Shown here piece by piece: positions 26,686 through 34,410 of a DNA stretch of 64,000 nt. Below the pieces are notes generated by a model that saw only the letters and a list, made by a program, of their open reading frames with translations, was not told the origin of the DNA and did not search any database. Made by a program: the position numbers and the translations under genes. Within the stretch, counting starts at the first letter, position 1; every line of letters starts with the position of its first letter. The DNA comes from Arthrobacter sp. D5-1 (GTDB lineage Bacteria > Actinomycetota > Actinomycetes > Actinomycetales > Micrococcaceae), in NCBI RefSeq assembly GCF_017357425.1, contig NZ_CP014571.1, positions 1,736,001-1,800,000 of the forward strand. Reading direction: 5' to 3'.

Positions 26686-27044
26686 TTGTCCTCCACCAGA
26701 TCCCTGTAGCGGGCCTCGTTGCGGGCCGCCGCGCGGTTGTATAGCCAGGCGCTCAAGCCAATCACCGGATAGATGCCGGCGCCCAGCACCATCCAGTCCA
26801 GCGGGATGCCGAATATCCTTGTTTCTGCCACGCCAGGCCCGTACACGAGGAACAGTGCGATCACCACGAGGATGATCAGGAAGCAACATGCCACCACCAG
26901 CGCCAGGCGCAACTGCGAGCGGATCAGGGACCGGATGAAAAGTTTGCCTGCGTCGGAGTCTTCGGCGACCTCGCGCGGGTAGGGCAGCCGCCCGGGAGCC
27001 GCTGTGGCCGGCTGGCGGGGTGCCGTCACACGGACGCGGGTCAT
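26682..27044 (-). CDS. DUF485-like small membrane partner of the symporter
   Basis: The 120-residue protein has two membrane segments, about 45-70 and 80-102, separated by a short loop (GVAETRIFGIPLDWM), and a polar C-terminus ending RDLVEDK. This is the usual small companion encoded before actP-type symporters. Both ends overlap neighbours by 4 nt (response regulator upstream, symporter downstream), so translation is coupled throughout. Confidence 0.72.
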   Translation of the reverse strand: MTRVRVTAPRQPATAAPGRLPYPREVAEDSDAGKLFIRSLIRSQLRLALVVACCFLIILVVIALFLVYGPGVAETRIFGIPLDWMVLGAGIYPVIGLSAWLYNRAAARNEARYRDLVEDK

Positions 27045-27760
27045 CCCTGCGGCCGGATGCGCGTGGACTGCAGTTTGTCCCGGACGGAAGGCAGGTGGCG
27101 TCGGCTGATGGGCAATTCAGCTCCGGCCACGGCGACGCTGGGACCCGTTGCAGCCAGCTTGAGGTGCTGGACGTGGTTCAGGGCGATCAGGTACGAGCGG
27201 TGGATCCGGATGAAGCCTGCCTCTGCCCACTTCTGTTCAAGGTCGCTGAGGGGAACCCTGATGAGATAGCTGGCTTCGGCTGTGTGCAACCTCGCGTAAT
27301 CGCCCTGGGCCTGGACGTAGGTGACATCGTCCCGGCGGATCATGCGGGTGGTGCTGCCGAGGTCCACGGTAATCATTTCCGGCGCAGGGGTGCCTTCCCT
27401 GATCAGGTCGCTGATCCGGTCCACGGAACGGGACAACCGTTCTGCGCGCAGCGGCTTGAGCAGGTAGTCGATCGCGGCGAGGTCGAAAGCTTCCAGTGCG
27501 CACTCTTCATCAGCGGTGACAAAAACGACGGCGGGTGGATGGCTGCTGCGGGAAATGGCCCGTGCGATGTCCAGGCCGGACAATGCCGGCATGTGGATAT
27601 CGAGGAACACGGCGTCGACAGACTCCGTTTCCAGGGTCCGCAGCGCCTCAGCACCGGAGGAGGCCCGGTGGATGGCGCCAATCCGTTCATCCCGTCCCAG
27701 CAGGAAGGCAAGCTCCTCCACGGCGGGAAGTTCGTCATCAGCGACGAGCACGTTGATCAT
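27041..27760 (-). CDS. LytTR-family response regulator
   Basis: The 239-residue protein has an N-terminal receiver with acidic pocket (VADDE), phospho-acceptor Asp54 in AVFLDIHMPALSGLD and the KP pair in YLLKPLRAERL. Its C-terminal LytTR DNA-binding domain includes RRDDVTYVQAQGDYARLHTA and FIRIHRSYLIALNHV. Such regulators bind paired short direct repeats. It pairs with the sensor kinase 21 nt upstream. Likely targets are the adjacent symporter genes; repeats at 29049-29078 fit. Confidence 0.93.
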   Translation of the reverse strand: MINVLVADDELPAVEELAFLLGRDERIGAIHRASSGAEALRTLETESVDAVFLDIHMPALSGLDIARAISRSSHPPAVVFVTADEECALEAFDLAAIDYLLKPLRAERLSRSVDRISDLIREGTPAPEMITVDLGSTTRMIRRDDVTYVQAQGDYARLHTAEASYLIRVPLSDLEQKWAEAGFIRIHRSYLIALNHVQHLKLAATGPSVAVAGAELPISRRHLPSVRDKLQSTRIRPQG

Positions 27761-27781
27761 GTTTAAAGACTAACCGTCGCC

Positions 27782-28984
27782 TCAGGCGTCATGGCCGGGC
27801 TGGGATTTCGGCACCCGCATGGTGATCAGGGTTCCTTCCCCGGGAGCAGTGTCGATGACCAGTCCGTGCTCGTCCCCGTACACCTGGCGCAAGCGGGCAT
27901 CCACGTTGCGCAGGCCCACATGGATTCCATCCGTGTGCCCGGCGAGCACTGACCGAAGGTGGTCGGGGTCCATGCCCACGCCGTCGTCTTCGATGGTTAC
28001 TTCAGCGAAAGCACCGGAATCGTTGGCGCAGATGGTGATATGGCCCGGGCCCTCCTTGGCCTCCAGCCCGTGCCGGACTGCGTTCTCGACCAAAGGTTGC
28101 AGGCTGAGGAACGGGATGACCGTACTGAGGACCTCGGGGGCGATCCTCAGGCTCACCTGGACGCGTTCGCCGAAGCGTGCCCGTTCCAGCAGGAGATAAC
28201 GGTCGATGCAGCGCAGTTCCTCGGCCAAAGTGGTGAAGTCGCCGTGGCGCCGGAAGGAGTACCGGGTGAAGTCGGCGAACTCCACCACCAACTCACGGGC
28301 CCGGGCGGGGTCGGTGTTGATGAACGAGGCAATGGCATTGAGGGAGTTGTAGATGAAATGCGGGCTGATTTGGGCACGCAGCGCCCTGACCTCAGCCTCC
28401 ATCAGCAAGGTCCGGGAGGCTTCGAGTTCCGTCAGTTCCAGCTGGGCGGCTATCCAGTCGGCCACCTCGCTGGTGGCCCTCACCAGCCCGGCACCTGCCG
28501 CCGGTGCCAGGGCTGCCACGGAGCCGACCACCCTGGAACCGGAGCGGATAGGAGCGATCACGGCACTGAAATCATGGTTTCCATGCTCGGCCTTGGCAGT
28601 GGTCCGATGCCCGGCGTGCGGCACCACCGCGGTTCGGCCAGTGGCCAGGACCTCGGCCGCAAGACGCATCAGCGACGGTCTGAGTTCCTCGGCTGTACCG
28701 TCCCACGCGAGCACAGAACCGGTGTCCGTGATGGCCAAGGCATCGCAGCCCAGCAGTACGCGCAGTTGCTTGCTCGCTTTCGCTGCACCGGCCGGTTGGA
28801 GGCCGCCACGGAGATGCTGCCCGGCCCGGGAGGCCGCGTGCAAAGTGTTGTAAGTGGCGCGTTCAGCGTCGGTGCCCAGGTCCCGGAAGGAACGCATGAC
28901 CTTGAGCCCAACACCCACGACGACGGCGATGGCCAGCACGATCACGGCGATGGCAGCGGCGGTGAACAGCGGTGAGTCGGGCAT
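27782..28984 (-). CDS. LytS/BtsS-type sensor histidine kinase
   Basis: The 400-residue kinase has one N-terminal membrane segment, a GAF-like sensory region (about 60-180), then the His_kinase domain with His209 in RAQISPHFIYNSLNAIASF and an ATPase domain (LVENAVRHGLEAKEGPGHI, EDDGVGMD, GIHVGLRNVDARLRQVYG). Unlike LytS it lacks a multi-pass 5TM sensor. Sensing is therefore probably through the cytoplasmic GAF-like part. ATG 28984 is chosen because the in-frame upstream extension runs into the divergent control region. Confidence 0.9.
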   Translation of the reverse strand: MPDSPLFTAAAIAVIVLAIAVVVGVGLKVMRSFRDLGTDAERATYNTLHAASRAGQHLRGGLQPAGAAKASKQLRVLLGCDALAITDTGSVLAWDGTAEELRPSLMRLAAEVLATGRTAVVPHAGHRTTAKAEHGNHDFSAVIAPIRSGSRVVGSVAALAPAAGAGLVRATSEVADWIAAQLELTELEASRTLLMEAEVRALRAQISPHFIYNSLNAIASFINTDPARARELVVEFADFTRYSFRRHGDFTTLAEELRCIDRYLLLERARFGERVQVSLRIAPEVLSTVIPFLSLQPLVENAVRHGLEAKEGPGHITICANDSGAFAEVTIEDDGVGMDPDHLRSVLAGHTDGIHVGLRNVDARLRQVYGDEHGLVIDTAPGEGTLITMRVPKSQPGHDA

Positions 28985-29048
28985 AAGGCCAGCGTAGCCG
29001 GATGCTCCTGAACCTCGCCCCGATTCCACGGAACGTGGTGCACATTCC

Positions 29049-29080
29049 ACCGTTTGGCGCAGCACCGCAACCGTTGAGCG
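29049..29080 (+). promoter_or_regulatory. Candidate LytTR binding site: two ACCGTT direct repeats
   Basis: CACCGTTTGGCG at 29048 and AACCGTTGAGCG at 29069 share ACCGTT and GCG, and their ACCGTT cores are exactly 21 bp (two helical turns) apart. This is the geometry of LytTR sites. They lie in the divergent region 111 bp upstream of the DUF485 start at 29192. A possible -10 (GATAGT, 29124-29129) is placed downstream of them. Confidence 0.55.
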
Positions 29081-29191
29081 ATGGCAGGGCGCGATGCTCT
29101 GGAACAGGCACCGCGCGGCGTTCGATAGTGATTGCAGTCACATTGGCAGGCGTGTGGAGCTGGTGTGGACACATCACAATCAGGAGGAACC

Positions 29192-29572
29192 ATGGGTAAT
29201 GAGGCCCAACCCCAGGACGAAAAAGCGTCCGTGGACTTCCAGGAAGTTCAACAGACGGAACGGTTCAAGACACTGCGCAAGCGGCACCGCAGCTTTGTCT
29301 TCCCGATGGCAGTCGTATTCCTGCTCTGGTATTTCGCATATGTTCTCTTGGCCGACTACGCGGTGGGCTTCATGTCCATCAAGGTATGGGGCAACATCAA
29401 CGTCGGGCTGATCCTCGGCCTGCTGCAGTTCGTCACTACCTTCGGCATCACGGCATGGTACGTGAGCTACTCCAACAGGAAGCTGGACCCCATCGCTGCT
29501 GAAATCCGCCATGAGATCGAGGGACACGAATTTGATAAGGACGGCAAAGTGATCAGCGGGGGAGTCAAATGA
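29192..29572 (+). CDS. DUF485 membrane protein, ActP partner
   Basis: The 126-residue protein has two membrane segments (VFPMAVVFLLWYFAYVLLAD and INVGLILGLLQFVTTFGITA), which with FKTLRKRHRSF in front is the DUF485/YjcH signature. The C-terminus is charged. ATG 29192 follows AGGAGG at a good distance; the in-frame ATG at 29132 does not. Its stop overlaps the ATG of actP by 4 nt. It is a second copy of the small-partner/symporter arrangement and is divergent from the two-component operon. Confidence 0.9.
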   Translation: MGNEAQPQDEKASVDFQEVQQTERFKTLRKRHRSFVFPMAVVFLLWYFAYVLLADYAVGFMSIKVWGNINVGLILGLLQFVTTFGITAWYVSYSNRKLDPIAAEIRHEIEGHEFDKDGKVISGGVK

Positions 29573-31188
29573 ACACCATGGTCCCGGCAGCAGTCAACGT
29601 CGAAGCGCTGAAAGACACCACCCTGCTCAACATGGGCATTTTCGCCCTCTTCGTCGCGGTCACCATGGTGATCGTCTTCCGGGCCAGCCGGAACAACAAG
29701 ACCGCAGCAGATTACTACGCAGCAGGCCGATCCTTCACTGGTTCGCAGAACGGCACGGCCATCGCCGGAGACTACCTGTCGGCGGCATCCTTCCTCGGCA
29801 TTACCGGCGCCATCGCCATCAACGGCTACGACGGGTTCCTGTACTCCATCGGCTTCCTTGTCGCCTGGCTCGTGGCTTTGCTCCTGGTGGCTGAACTGCT
29901 CCGCAACACCGGCAAGTTCACCATGGCTGACGTTCTGTCCTTCCGCTTGCGTCAGCGCCCTGTCCGAATTGCGGCTGCCCTCTCCACCTTGGCCGTGTGC
30001 TTCTTCTACCTCCTCGCCCAGATGGCAGGAGCAGGCAGCCTCATTTCGCTCCTGCTGGGCATCAGCGACTGGGGCGGCCAGGCCTTGGTGATCATCGTCG
30101 TCGGCGCCTTGATGATCATGTACGTACTCATCGGTGGCATGAAGGGCACCACCTGGGTCCAGATCATCAAAGCCATCCTGCTCATTGCCGGTGCAGGGGT
30201 CATGACAGCAATGGTGCTTGCAATCTACGGTTTCAACCTGTCCAGCCTGCTGGGCTCTGCCGCTGAAGCGGCCAACAACCCGGCAATCCTGAACCCCGGG
30301 CTGCAGTATGGAAAGACCGAAACGTCCAAGCTCGACTTCATGTCTCTGGGCCTTGCCCTGGTCCTGGGCACAGCCGCATTGCCGCACGTGCTGATGCGCT
30401 TCTACACTGTCCCGACAGCCAAGGAAGCCCGCAAATCCGTGGTCTGGGCGATCTGGCTGATAGGCCTGTTCTACCTCTTCACCCTGGTGCTGGGCTACGG
30501 TGCCGCAGCCCTGGTGGGGGCGGAAACCATCAAGTCCGCACCCGGCGGCGTCAACTCCGCCGCACCTCTGCTGGCCTTCCACCTTGGCGGCCCTCTGCTC
30601 CTGGGCTTCATTTCGGCGGTTGCCTTCGCTACCATCCTGGCGGTGGTGGCTGGTCTGACCATCACGGCGGCTGCATCCTTCGCCCACGACATCTACGCAA
30701 ACGTCATTGCCAAAGGCAAAGCGGATGCCATCACCGAGGTGAAGGTGGCCCGTCGGACGGTACTGGTGATCGGCGTGCTTGCCATCCTGGGCGGCATCTT
30801 TGCCAACGGACAGAACGTAGCCTTCCTGGTGGCGCTCGCCTTCGCAGTTGCAGCCTCGGCGAACCTGCCCACCATCGTCTACTCCCTGTTCTGGAAGAAG
30901 TTCACCACCCAGGGCGCAGTCTGGAGCATGTATGGCGGTTTGGCTGCAGCCATCCTGCTCATCACGTTCTCACCCGTGGTTTCGGGCGCCAAGACGTCCA
31001 TGATCCCCGGAGCGAACTTCGCCCTGTTCCCGCTGAGCAACCCGGGCATTGTGTCCATCCCGTTGGCCTTCTTCCTGGGATGGCTCGGAACCGTTCTGGA
31101 CAAGCGGCGCGAAGATCCGGCCAAGCAGGCGGAGATGGAAGTGCGCTCGCTGACCGGCGTCGGTGCCGAGAAGGCGGTAGACCACTAG
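29569..31188 (+). CDS. actP: Cation/acetate symporter ActP
   Basis: A sodium:solute symporter of 539 residues and 13 membrane segments. Signatures include AADYYAAGRSFTGSQNGTAI, AGDYLSAASFLGITGAI, GGMKGTTWVQIIKAILL and GTAALPHVLMRFYTVPTAKE, which place it with the acetate/glycolate permeases. Together with the DUF485 protein it forms the classical yjcH-actP pair. The strong terminator at 31218-31262 ends the unit. LytTR repeats upstream suggest control by the adjacent two-component system. Confidence 0.93.
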   Translation: MNTMVPAAVNVEALKDTTLLNMGIFALFVAVTMVIVFRASRNNKTAADYYAAGRSFTGSQNGTAIAGDYLSAASFLGITGAIAINGYDGFLYSIGFLVAWLVALLLVAELLRNTGKFTMADVLSFRLRQRPVRIAAALSTLAVCFFYLLAQMAGAGSLISLLLGISDWGGQALVIIVVGALMIMYVLIGGMKGTTWVQIIKAILLIAGAGVMTAMVLAIYGFNLSSLLGSAAEAANNPAILNPGLQYGKTETSKLDFMSLGLALVLGTAALPHVLMRFYTVPTAKEARKSVVWAIWLIGLFYLFTLVLGYGAAALVGAETIKSAPGGVNSAAPLLAFHLGGPLLLGFISAVAFATILAVVAGLTITAAASFAHDIYANVIAKGKADAITEVKVARRTVLVIGVLAILGGIFANGQNVAFLVALAFAVAASANLPTIVYSLFWKKFTTQGAVWSMYGGLAAAILLITFSPVVSGAKTSMIPGANFALFPLSNPGIVSIPLAFFLGWLGTVLDKRREDPAKQAEMEVRSLTGVGAEKAVDH

Positions 31189-31217
31189 CGCCGGCTCAAA
31201 CAAATCAGTAACCCAAA

Positions 31218-31262
31218 AAGAAGGCTCCTCCTGCGAACAACGCGCAGGAGGAGCCTTCTTCT
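31218..31262. terminator. Bidirectional terminator between actP and the PHP gene
   Basis: A perfect 18-bp stem (AAGAAGGCTCCTCCTGCG and its complement) with a 7-nt loop has A-rich and T-rich flanks on both sides, so it works in both directions for the convergent genes. Confidence 0.92.
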
Positions 31263-31273
31263 ATAGGCTGAGC

Positions 31274-32293
31274 CTACTTCTTCAGGCTGAGCCACTCCGT
31301 AAGTTGTTCCAGCGGCCAGGTAGTGACAATCCGTTCCGTTGGGACCCCCAGGGCTTCGGCGCGTTCGGCACCGTACTGCAGGAAGTCGAGTTGGCCAGGA
31401 GCATGGGCATCACTGTCGATGCTGAACAGGCAGCCGGCGTCCAGAGCCATTGTGATGAGGTTGTCCGGTGGGTCCTGACGCTCGGGACGGGAGTTGATTT
31501 CGACGGCGACACCCCACTCCGCGCACTCCTTGAAGACTTTCGCGGCATCGAACTCGGACTCGGGCCGCGTACCCCGTGATCCCTGGACGAGGCGTCCGGT
31601 GCAATGCCCCAGCACGTTGGTGTGGGGATCGGTGATGCCGCCCAACATCCGCGTGGTCATGGTCTTCTTGTCTGACCGGAGTTTGGAGTGGACGCTGGCC
31701 ACCACCACGTCCAGTTGGCCCAGCATGTGCGGAGTCTGGTCCAGGGTTCCGTCTTCGAGGATGTCCACTTCAATGCCCTTGAGCAGGCGGAAGCCATCCT
31801 GGGATGAGTTGATTCCCTCCACGACGCCGAGCTGCTTCTCAAGCCGCTCCACGCTCAGTCCATTGGCAATGGTGAGATTGGGGGAGTGGTCGGTAAGGGC
31901 AAGATATTCACGGCCGAGGGTCCGTGCCGCTGCCACCATGGATTCAATGGGGGAGCCGCCGTCGGACCAGTTGCTGTGGCTGTGGAGATCGCCGCGCAGT
32001 GCTGCCCGGAGCGTGTCCCCTCCGGATGCCAACGATTCGGTGCCCCGTTGGCGCAGGTCCGCAAGGTATTCGGGGATCCGCCCTTCGAGGGCCTGGGTGA
32101 TGACTTCGGCGCTGCGGTTGCCGACCCCTTTGAGACTGGTGATCCGCCCGGTGCCCACAAGCTTGGCCAACTCTTCGGGCGAAAGCTGCCGCACGGCGTC
32201 GGCCGCTTTCCGGAAGGCCTGGACCTTGAAGGTGGGGGCCTGGCTGCGTTCAAGCCAGAAAGAGATTTCGTCGAGCGCCTCTATGGGATCCAT
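31274..32293 (-). CDS. PHP-domain phosphoesterase with PolX-like HhH domain
   Basis: The protein of about 340 residues has an N-terminal helix-hairpin-helix region like that of family X polymerases (AFRKAADAVRQL, ITSLKGVGNRSAEVITQAL). A complete PHP metal site follows: GDLHSHSNWSDG, ALTDHSPN, LKGIEVDILEDG, VVASVHSK, VLGHCTGR, VEINSRPER and SIDSDAHAPGQL. The nucleotidyltransferase palm of bacterial PolX is absent. It may be a DNA-end processing or other phosphatase. ATG 32293 is the likely start; GTG 32308 is also possible. Confidence 0.82.
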   Translation of the reverse strand: MDPIEALDEISFWLERSQAPTFKVQAFRKAADAVRQLSPEELAKLVGTGRITSLKGVGNRSAEVITQALEGRIPEYLADLRQRGTESLASGGDTLRAALRGDLHSHSNWSDGGSPIESMVAAARTLGREYLALTDHSPNLTIANGLSVERLEKQLGVVEGINSSQDGFRLLKGIEVDILEDGTLDQTPHMLGQLDVVVASVHSKLRSDKKTMTTRMLGGITDPHTNVLGHCTGRLVQGSRGTRPESEFDAAKVFKECAEWGVAVEINSRPERQDPPDNLITMALDAGCLFSIDSDAHAPGQLDFLQYGAERAEALGVPTERIVTTWPLEQLTEWLSLKK

Positions 32294-32369
32294 GGCTCCA
32301 TGATCCACGAACCAGGCGCACCATCAACAGTGGGCAGTGTCAATGGTGCGCCGGTCCGGTCGCCGTCAG

Positions 32370-32975
32370 CTAGTGGTGGCGACCCGGGTCCAGGGCGGGA
32401 TTGGAGCCCTGGCCGTTTTCTCCGTGCGGGGCTTGGCCGTGCTCGCCATGCGGGACAGCGTGCTGTCCTGCCATTGAGGCGGCCAGTCCTGGTGTTGCAA
32501 CTGAAGCAACAACGACGGCGGCTCCGAACGCGGCTGCCAGAAGCCGCCCGGTCCTTGGCTGGCCGTGGGCGCCGCCGTCGTTGGTCTTGTGCTGCCGCCT
32601 CAGCCAGCCGGCTCCGGCAAGAGCCATGAGCGTCAGGCCGAGGGCGGCAAAGTGGCTCACGTCCAGTGAGCGCAGGGAACTGATCCCGGCAACTGTGACT
32701 GCGAGGTGAGCAGCTGCCGTAACAGCGAGGACAGGAAGAGCGAACCGTGCCATGACCAGGGAGTTGCGGTGCAGCCCCCGCAGGGACCAGGCCAAAAAGG
32801 CAAGGCCCGCCGCGAGGGTCGCCACGCCGGCTGCCACCATCCCGGGTGTCGCTGACGCTGTTCCAGTGAGATATCCGGCGGCAAGGGAAAGCTCAACCAT
32901 CCCGGCGGCCATCGCTGCGAAGTAAACAAACAGGAGGGTCGCTGCGTTCAGTGTGGGGTGGTGTCTGCGTTCCAT
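32370..32975 (-). CDS. Hypothetical membrane protein with His-rich tail
   Basis: I do not recognise this 201-residue protein. It has five hydrophobic segments (four in residues 10-125, one at about 143-165) and then a polar extracytoplasmic or cytoplasmic tail with many His and Gly residues (GQHAVPHGEHGQAPHGEN, then GRHH). The His clusters suggest metal binding. It is followed on the same strand by the PHP gene and preceded by the DUF4383 gene. Confidence 0.55.
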   Translation of the reverse strand: MERRHHPTLNAATLLFVYFAAMAAGMVELSLAAGYLTGTASATPGMVAAGVATLAAGLAFLAWSLRGLHRNSLVMARFALPVLAVTAAAHLAVTVAGISSLRSLDVSHFAALGLTLMALAGAGWLRRQHKTNDGGAHGQPRTGRLLAAAFGAAVVVASVATPGLAASMAGQHAVPHGEHGQAPHGENGQGSNPALDPGRHH

Positions 32976-33019
32976 GGCTCTTGCCGTCCTTTCGCTGCTT
33001 TACTCGGTGATCAGGCGGA

Positions 33020-33427
33020 TCAGGCGCGGGCGGAAGCTACGGTTGCCTTGTCCTGGGACAGGGCAACACCCAGCAGGACCACGGCGCTGGCGAGGTGCAG
33101 AACATTGTCTGCGCCATTGAGGGCGATGATGTTCAGGGACGAACCCACCAGGAAGAGTCCGAGGATACCCACCAGGAGGTACACGCCGCCTACGGCCGTG
33201 TTGACGGATTTGGACAGCGTGACGCTGTTCATACCGGCGTAAAGAAGGGCAGCGCCGATGGCCAGGTGGATGATGTTGTGAAGCGGGTTCACGGCGAAGA
33301 TGATGAGGTTGGCGCCCTCGGTGGCGAAGAAGCCGATTCCCGAGGTGACAAAGAATCCGAGCACGCCTACCAAGAGGTAGACGGCTCCGAAGATGGTGGC
33401 GATCAGGCGATTGGGCGAAGTACGCAT
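33020..33427 (-). CDS. DUF4383 membrane protein
   Basis: The 135-residue protein has four membrane segments. The signature NPLHNIIHLAIGAALLYAG and its internal echo GADNVLHLASAVVLLGVA show the two-fold repeat of this actinobacterial family. The function is unknown. GGAAGG (33436-33441) lies 8 nt from the ATG at 33427, but the start codon is buried in a long stem of the structured leader upstream. Confidence 0.82.
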   Translation of the reverse strand: MRTSPNRLIATIFGAVYLLVGVLGFFVTSGIGFFATEGANLIIFAVNPLHNIIHLAIGAALLYAGMNSVTLSKSVNTAVGGVYLLVGILGLFLVGSSLNIIALNGADNVLHLASAVVLLGVALSQDKATVASARA

Positions 33428-33516
33428 GGTCCGAACCTTCCGGTGATGGCCGGATATCCCGGCCGTCCTGCTGAGCCCCGGGTGGGGCTCTCAAGCAGTG
33501 ATTCGGACCATAAGCG
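33423..33516 (-). promoter_or_regulatory. Structured 5' leader, candidate cis-regulatory RNA
   Basis: Read on the minus strand, an outer stem P1 pairs CGC-UU-AUGGUCCGAA with UUCGGACCAUGCG (13 bp, UU bulge) and includes the DUF4383 start codon. Inside are P2, CUGCU-(UGA bulge)-GAGCCCC / GGGGCUC-AGCAG with an ACCC loop, and P3, GGCCGG/CCGGCC with a GAUAU loop. The Shine-Dalgarno GGAAGG lies in the single-stranded joint between P3 and P1. This three-way junction is directly visible; its regulatory role is inference, and I do not recognise it as a known riboswitch class. Confidence 0.6.
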
Positions 33517-33555
33517 CAGGTGGATGGGTGGTGTAAGGGAAATTCTTTCCGGCGG

Positions 33556-34263
33556 TTAGGGCCGGAGGCGGATGCTGCTCATCTTGAGGTCGTTGCTGCC
33601 CTCGAAGACGTAGTGGAGATCAATGGTCTTGCCGTCGCATTGCAAGGCACCGGAGAGATCGGCTTTGTTGTTGCCGTTGTTGTTGTTGACGTTCACCGAG
33701 TTGTAGTTCGGCTTGCACGAGCTATCCAGTTCCAGGCTGGCAATGCCGTCCATGAACGACTGCTTGTCCAGCTCATCCTTCAGGGGCTGGCTCAGGTAGT
33801 TGTCGTAGGCCTGCTCGGTTTGGCCGGAGACCACCAAATTGGTGAATTCGTCCGCCAAGGACCTGGCCTTGGACGTTGCATTGCCCACCAGATTGACCAG
33901 CAGCAGCACGCCCACCACCGCCAGCACGATCACTCCGGCGACGATGCTGAGGACGATCCACAAAACCTTCCTGCTCTTCCGGGCCGGTGGCTGGCCGAAT
34001 TGGCCCGGAGGGTACTGTCCGGACTGGGATTGGCCCTGCGGATAAGGGTTCTGGGCGTACGGCTCCTGGCCGGCGGCTGCGTACTGGGGGCCGCCGTATT
34101 GGGGCCCTCCGGCTTGGGGCCCTCCGGCTTGGGGAGCAGCGGACGACGGCGGCTGTTGCCACTGCGGCGCGCCGCCGGTCTGAGGGGGGTACCCGGGCCC
34201 GGGCGGCACCGGCGGCGGGTTCTGGCCCGGGTAGTTGGGTTCGGGTTGTTGCGGGTTGCTCAC
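33556..34263 (-). CDS. Proline-rich membrane-anchored protein with extracellular domain
   Basis: The 235-residue protein has about 95 residues rich in Pro, Gly, Gln and Tyr (GGPQAGGPQYGGPQYAAAG), one membrane segment (LWIVLSIVAGVIVLAVVGVL), then an extracytoplasmic domain of about 115 residues. GTG 34263 is chosen because AAAGGGG lies just upstream; the frame extends further but without a site. The layout resembles actinobacterial surface proteins with a DUF4878/DUF4333-like outer domain. The function is unknown. Confidence 0.65.
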   Translation of the reverse strand: MSNPQQPEPNYPGQNPPPVPPGPGYPPQTGGAPQWQQPPSSAAPQAGGPQAGGPQYGGPQYAAAGQEPYAQNPYPQGQSQSGQYPPGQFGQPPARKSRKVLWIVLSIVAGVIVLAVVGVLLLVNLVGNATSKARSLADEFTNLVVSGQTEQAYDNYLSQPLKDELDKQSFMDGIASLELDSSCKPNYNSVNVNNNNGNNKADLSGALQCDGKTIDLHYVFEGSNDLKMSSIRLRP

Positions 34264-34410
34264 GGTAGTGCCCCTTTCGGCAGCCTTCGGCAGCGCCACC
34301 ACATGGCCGGGGACCTCTGGCCGGTCCCCGGTACGTCCTCTTGCATCCAATCGCATGCGGGTTCGACGGGCAAGTACCGGGCTGCCAATAACCGCAGGTG
34401 GGGAGGGAGT

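Noticed and set aside
26686..26889. N-terminal extension of the ActP-like symporter frame
   Set aside because: It overlaps the DUF485-like gene in another frame; the normal symporter N-terminus starts at 26685 with a 4-nt overlap.
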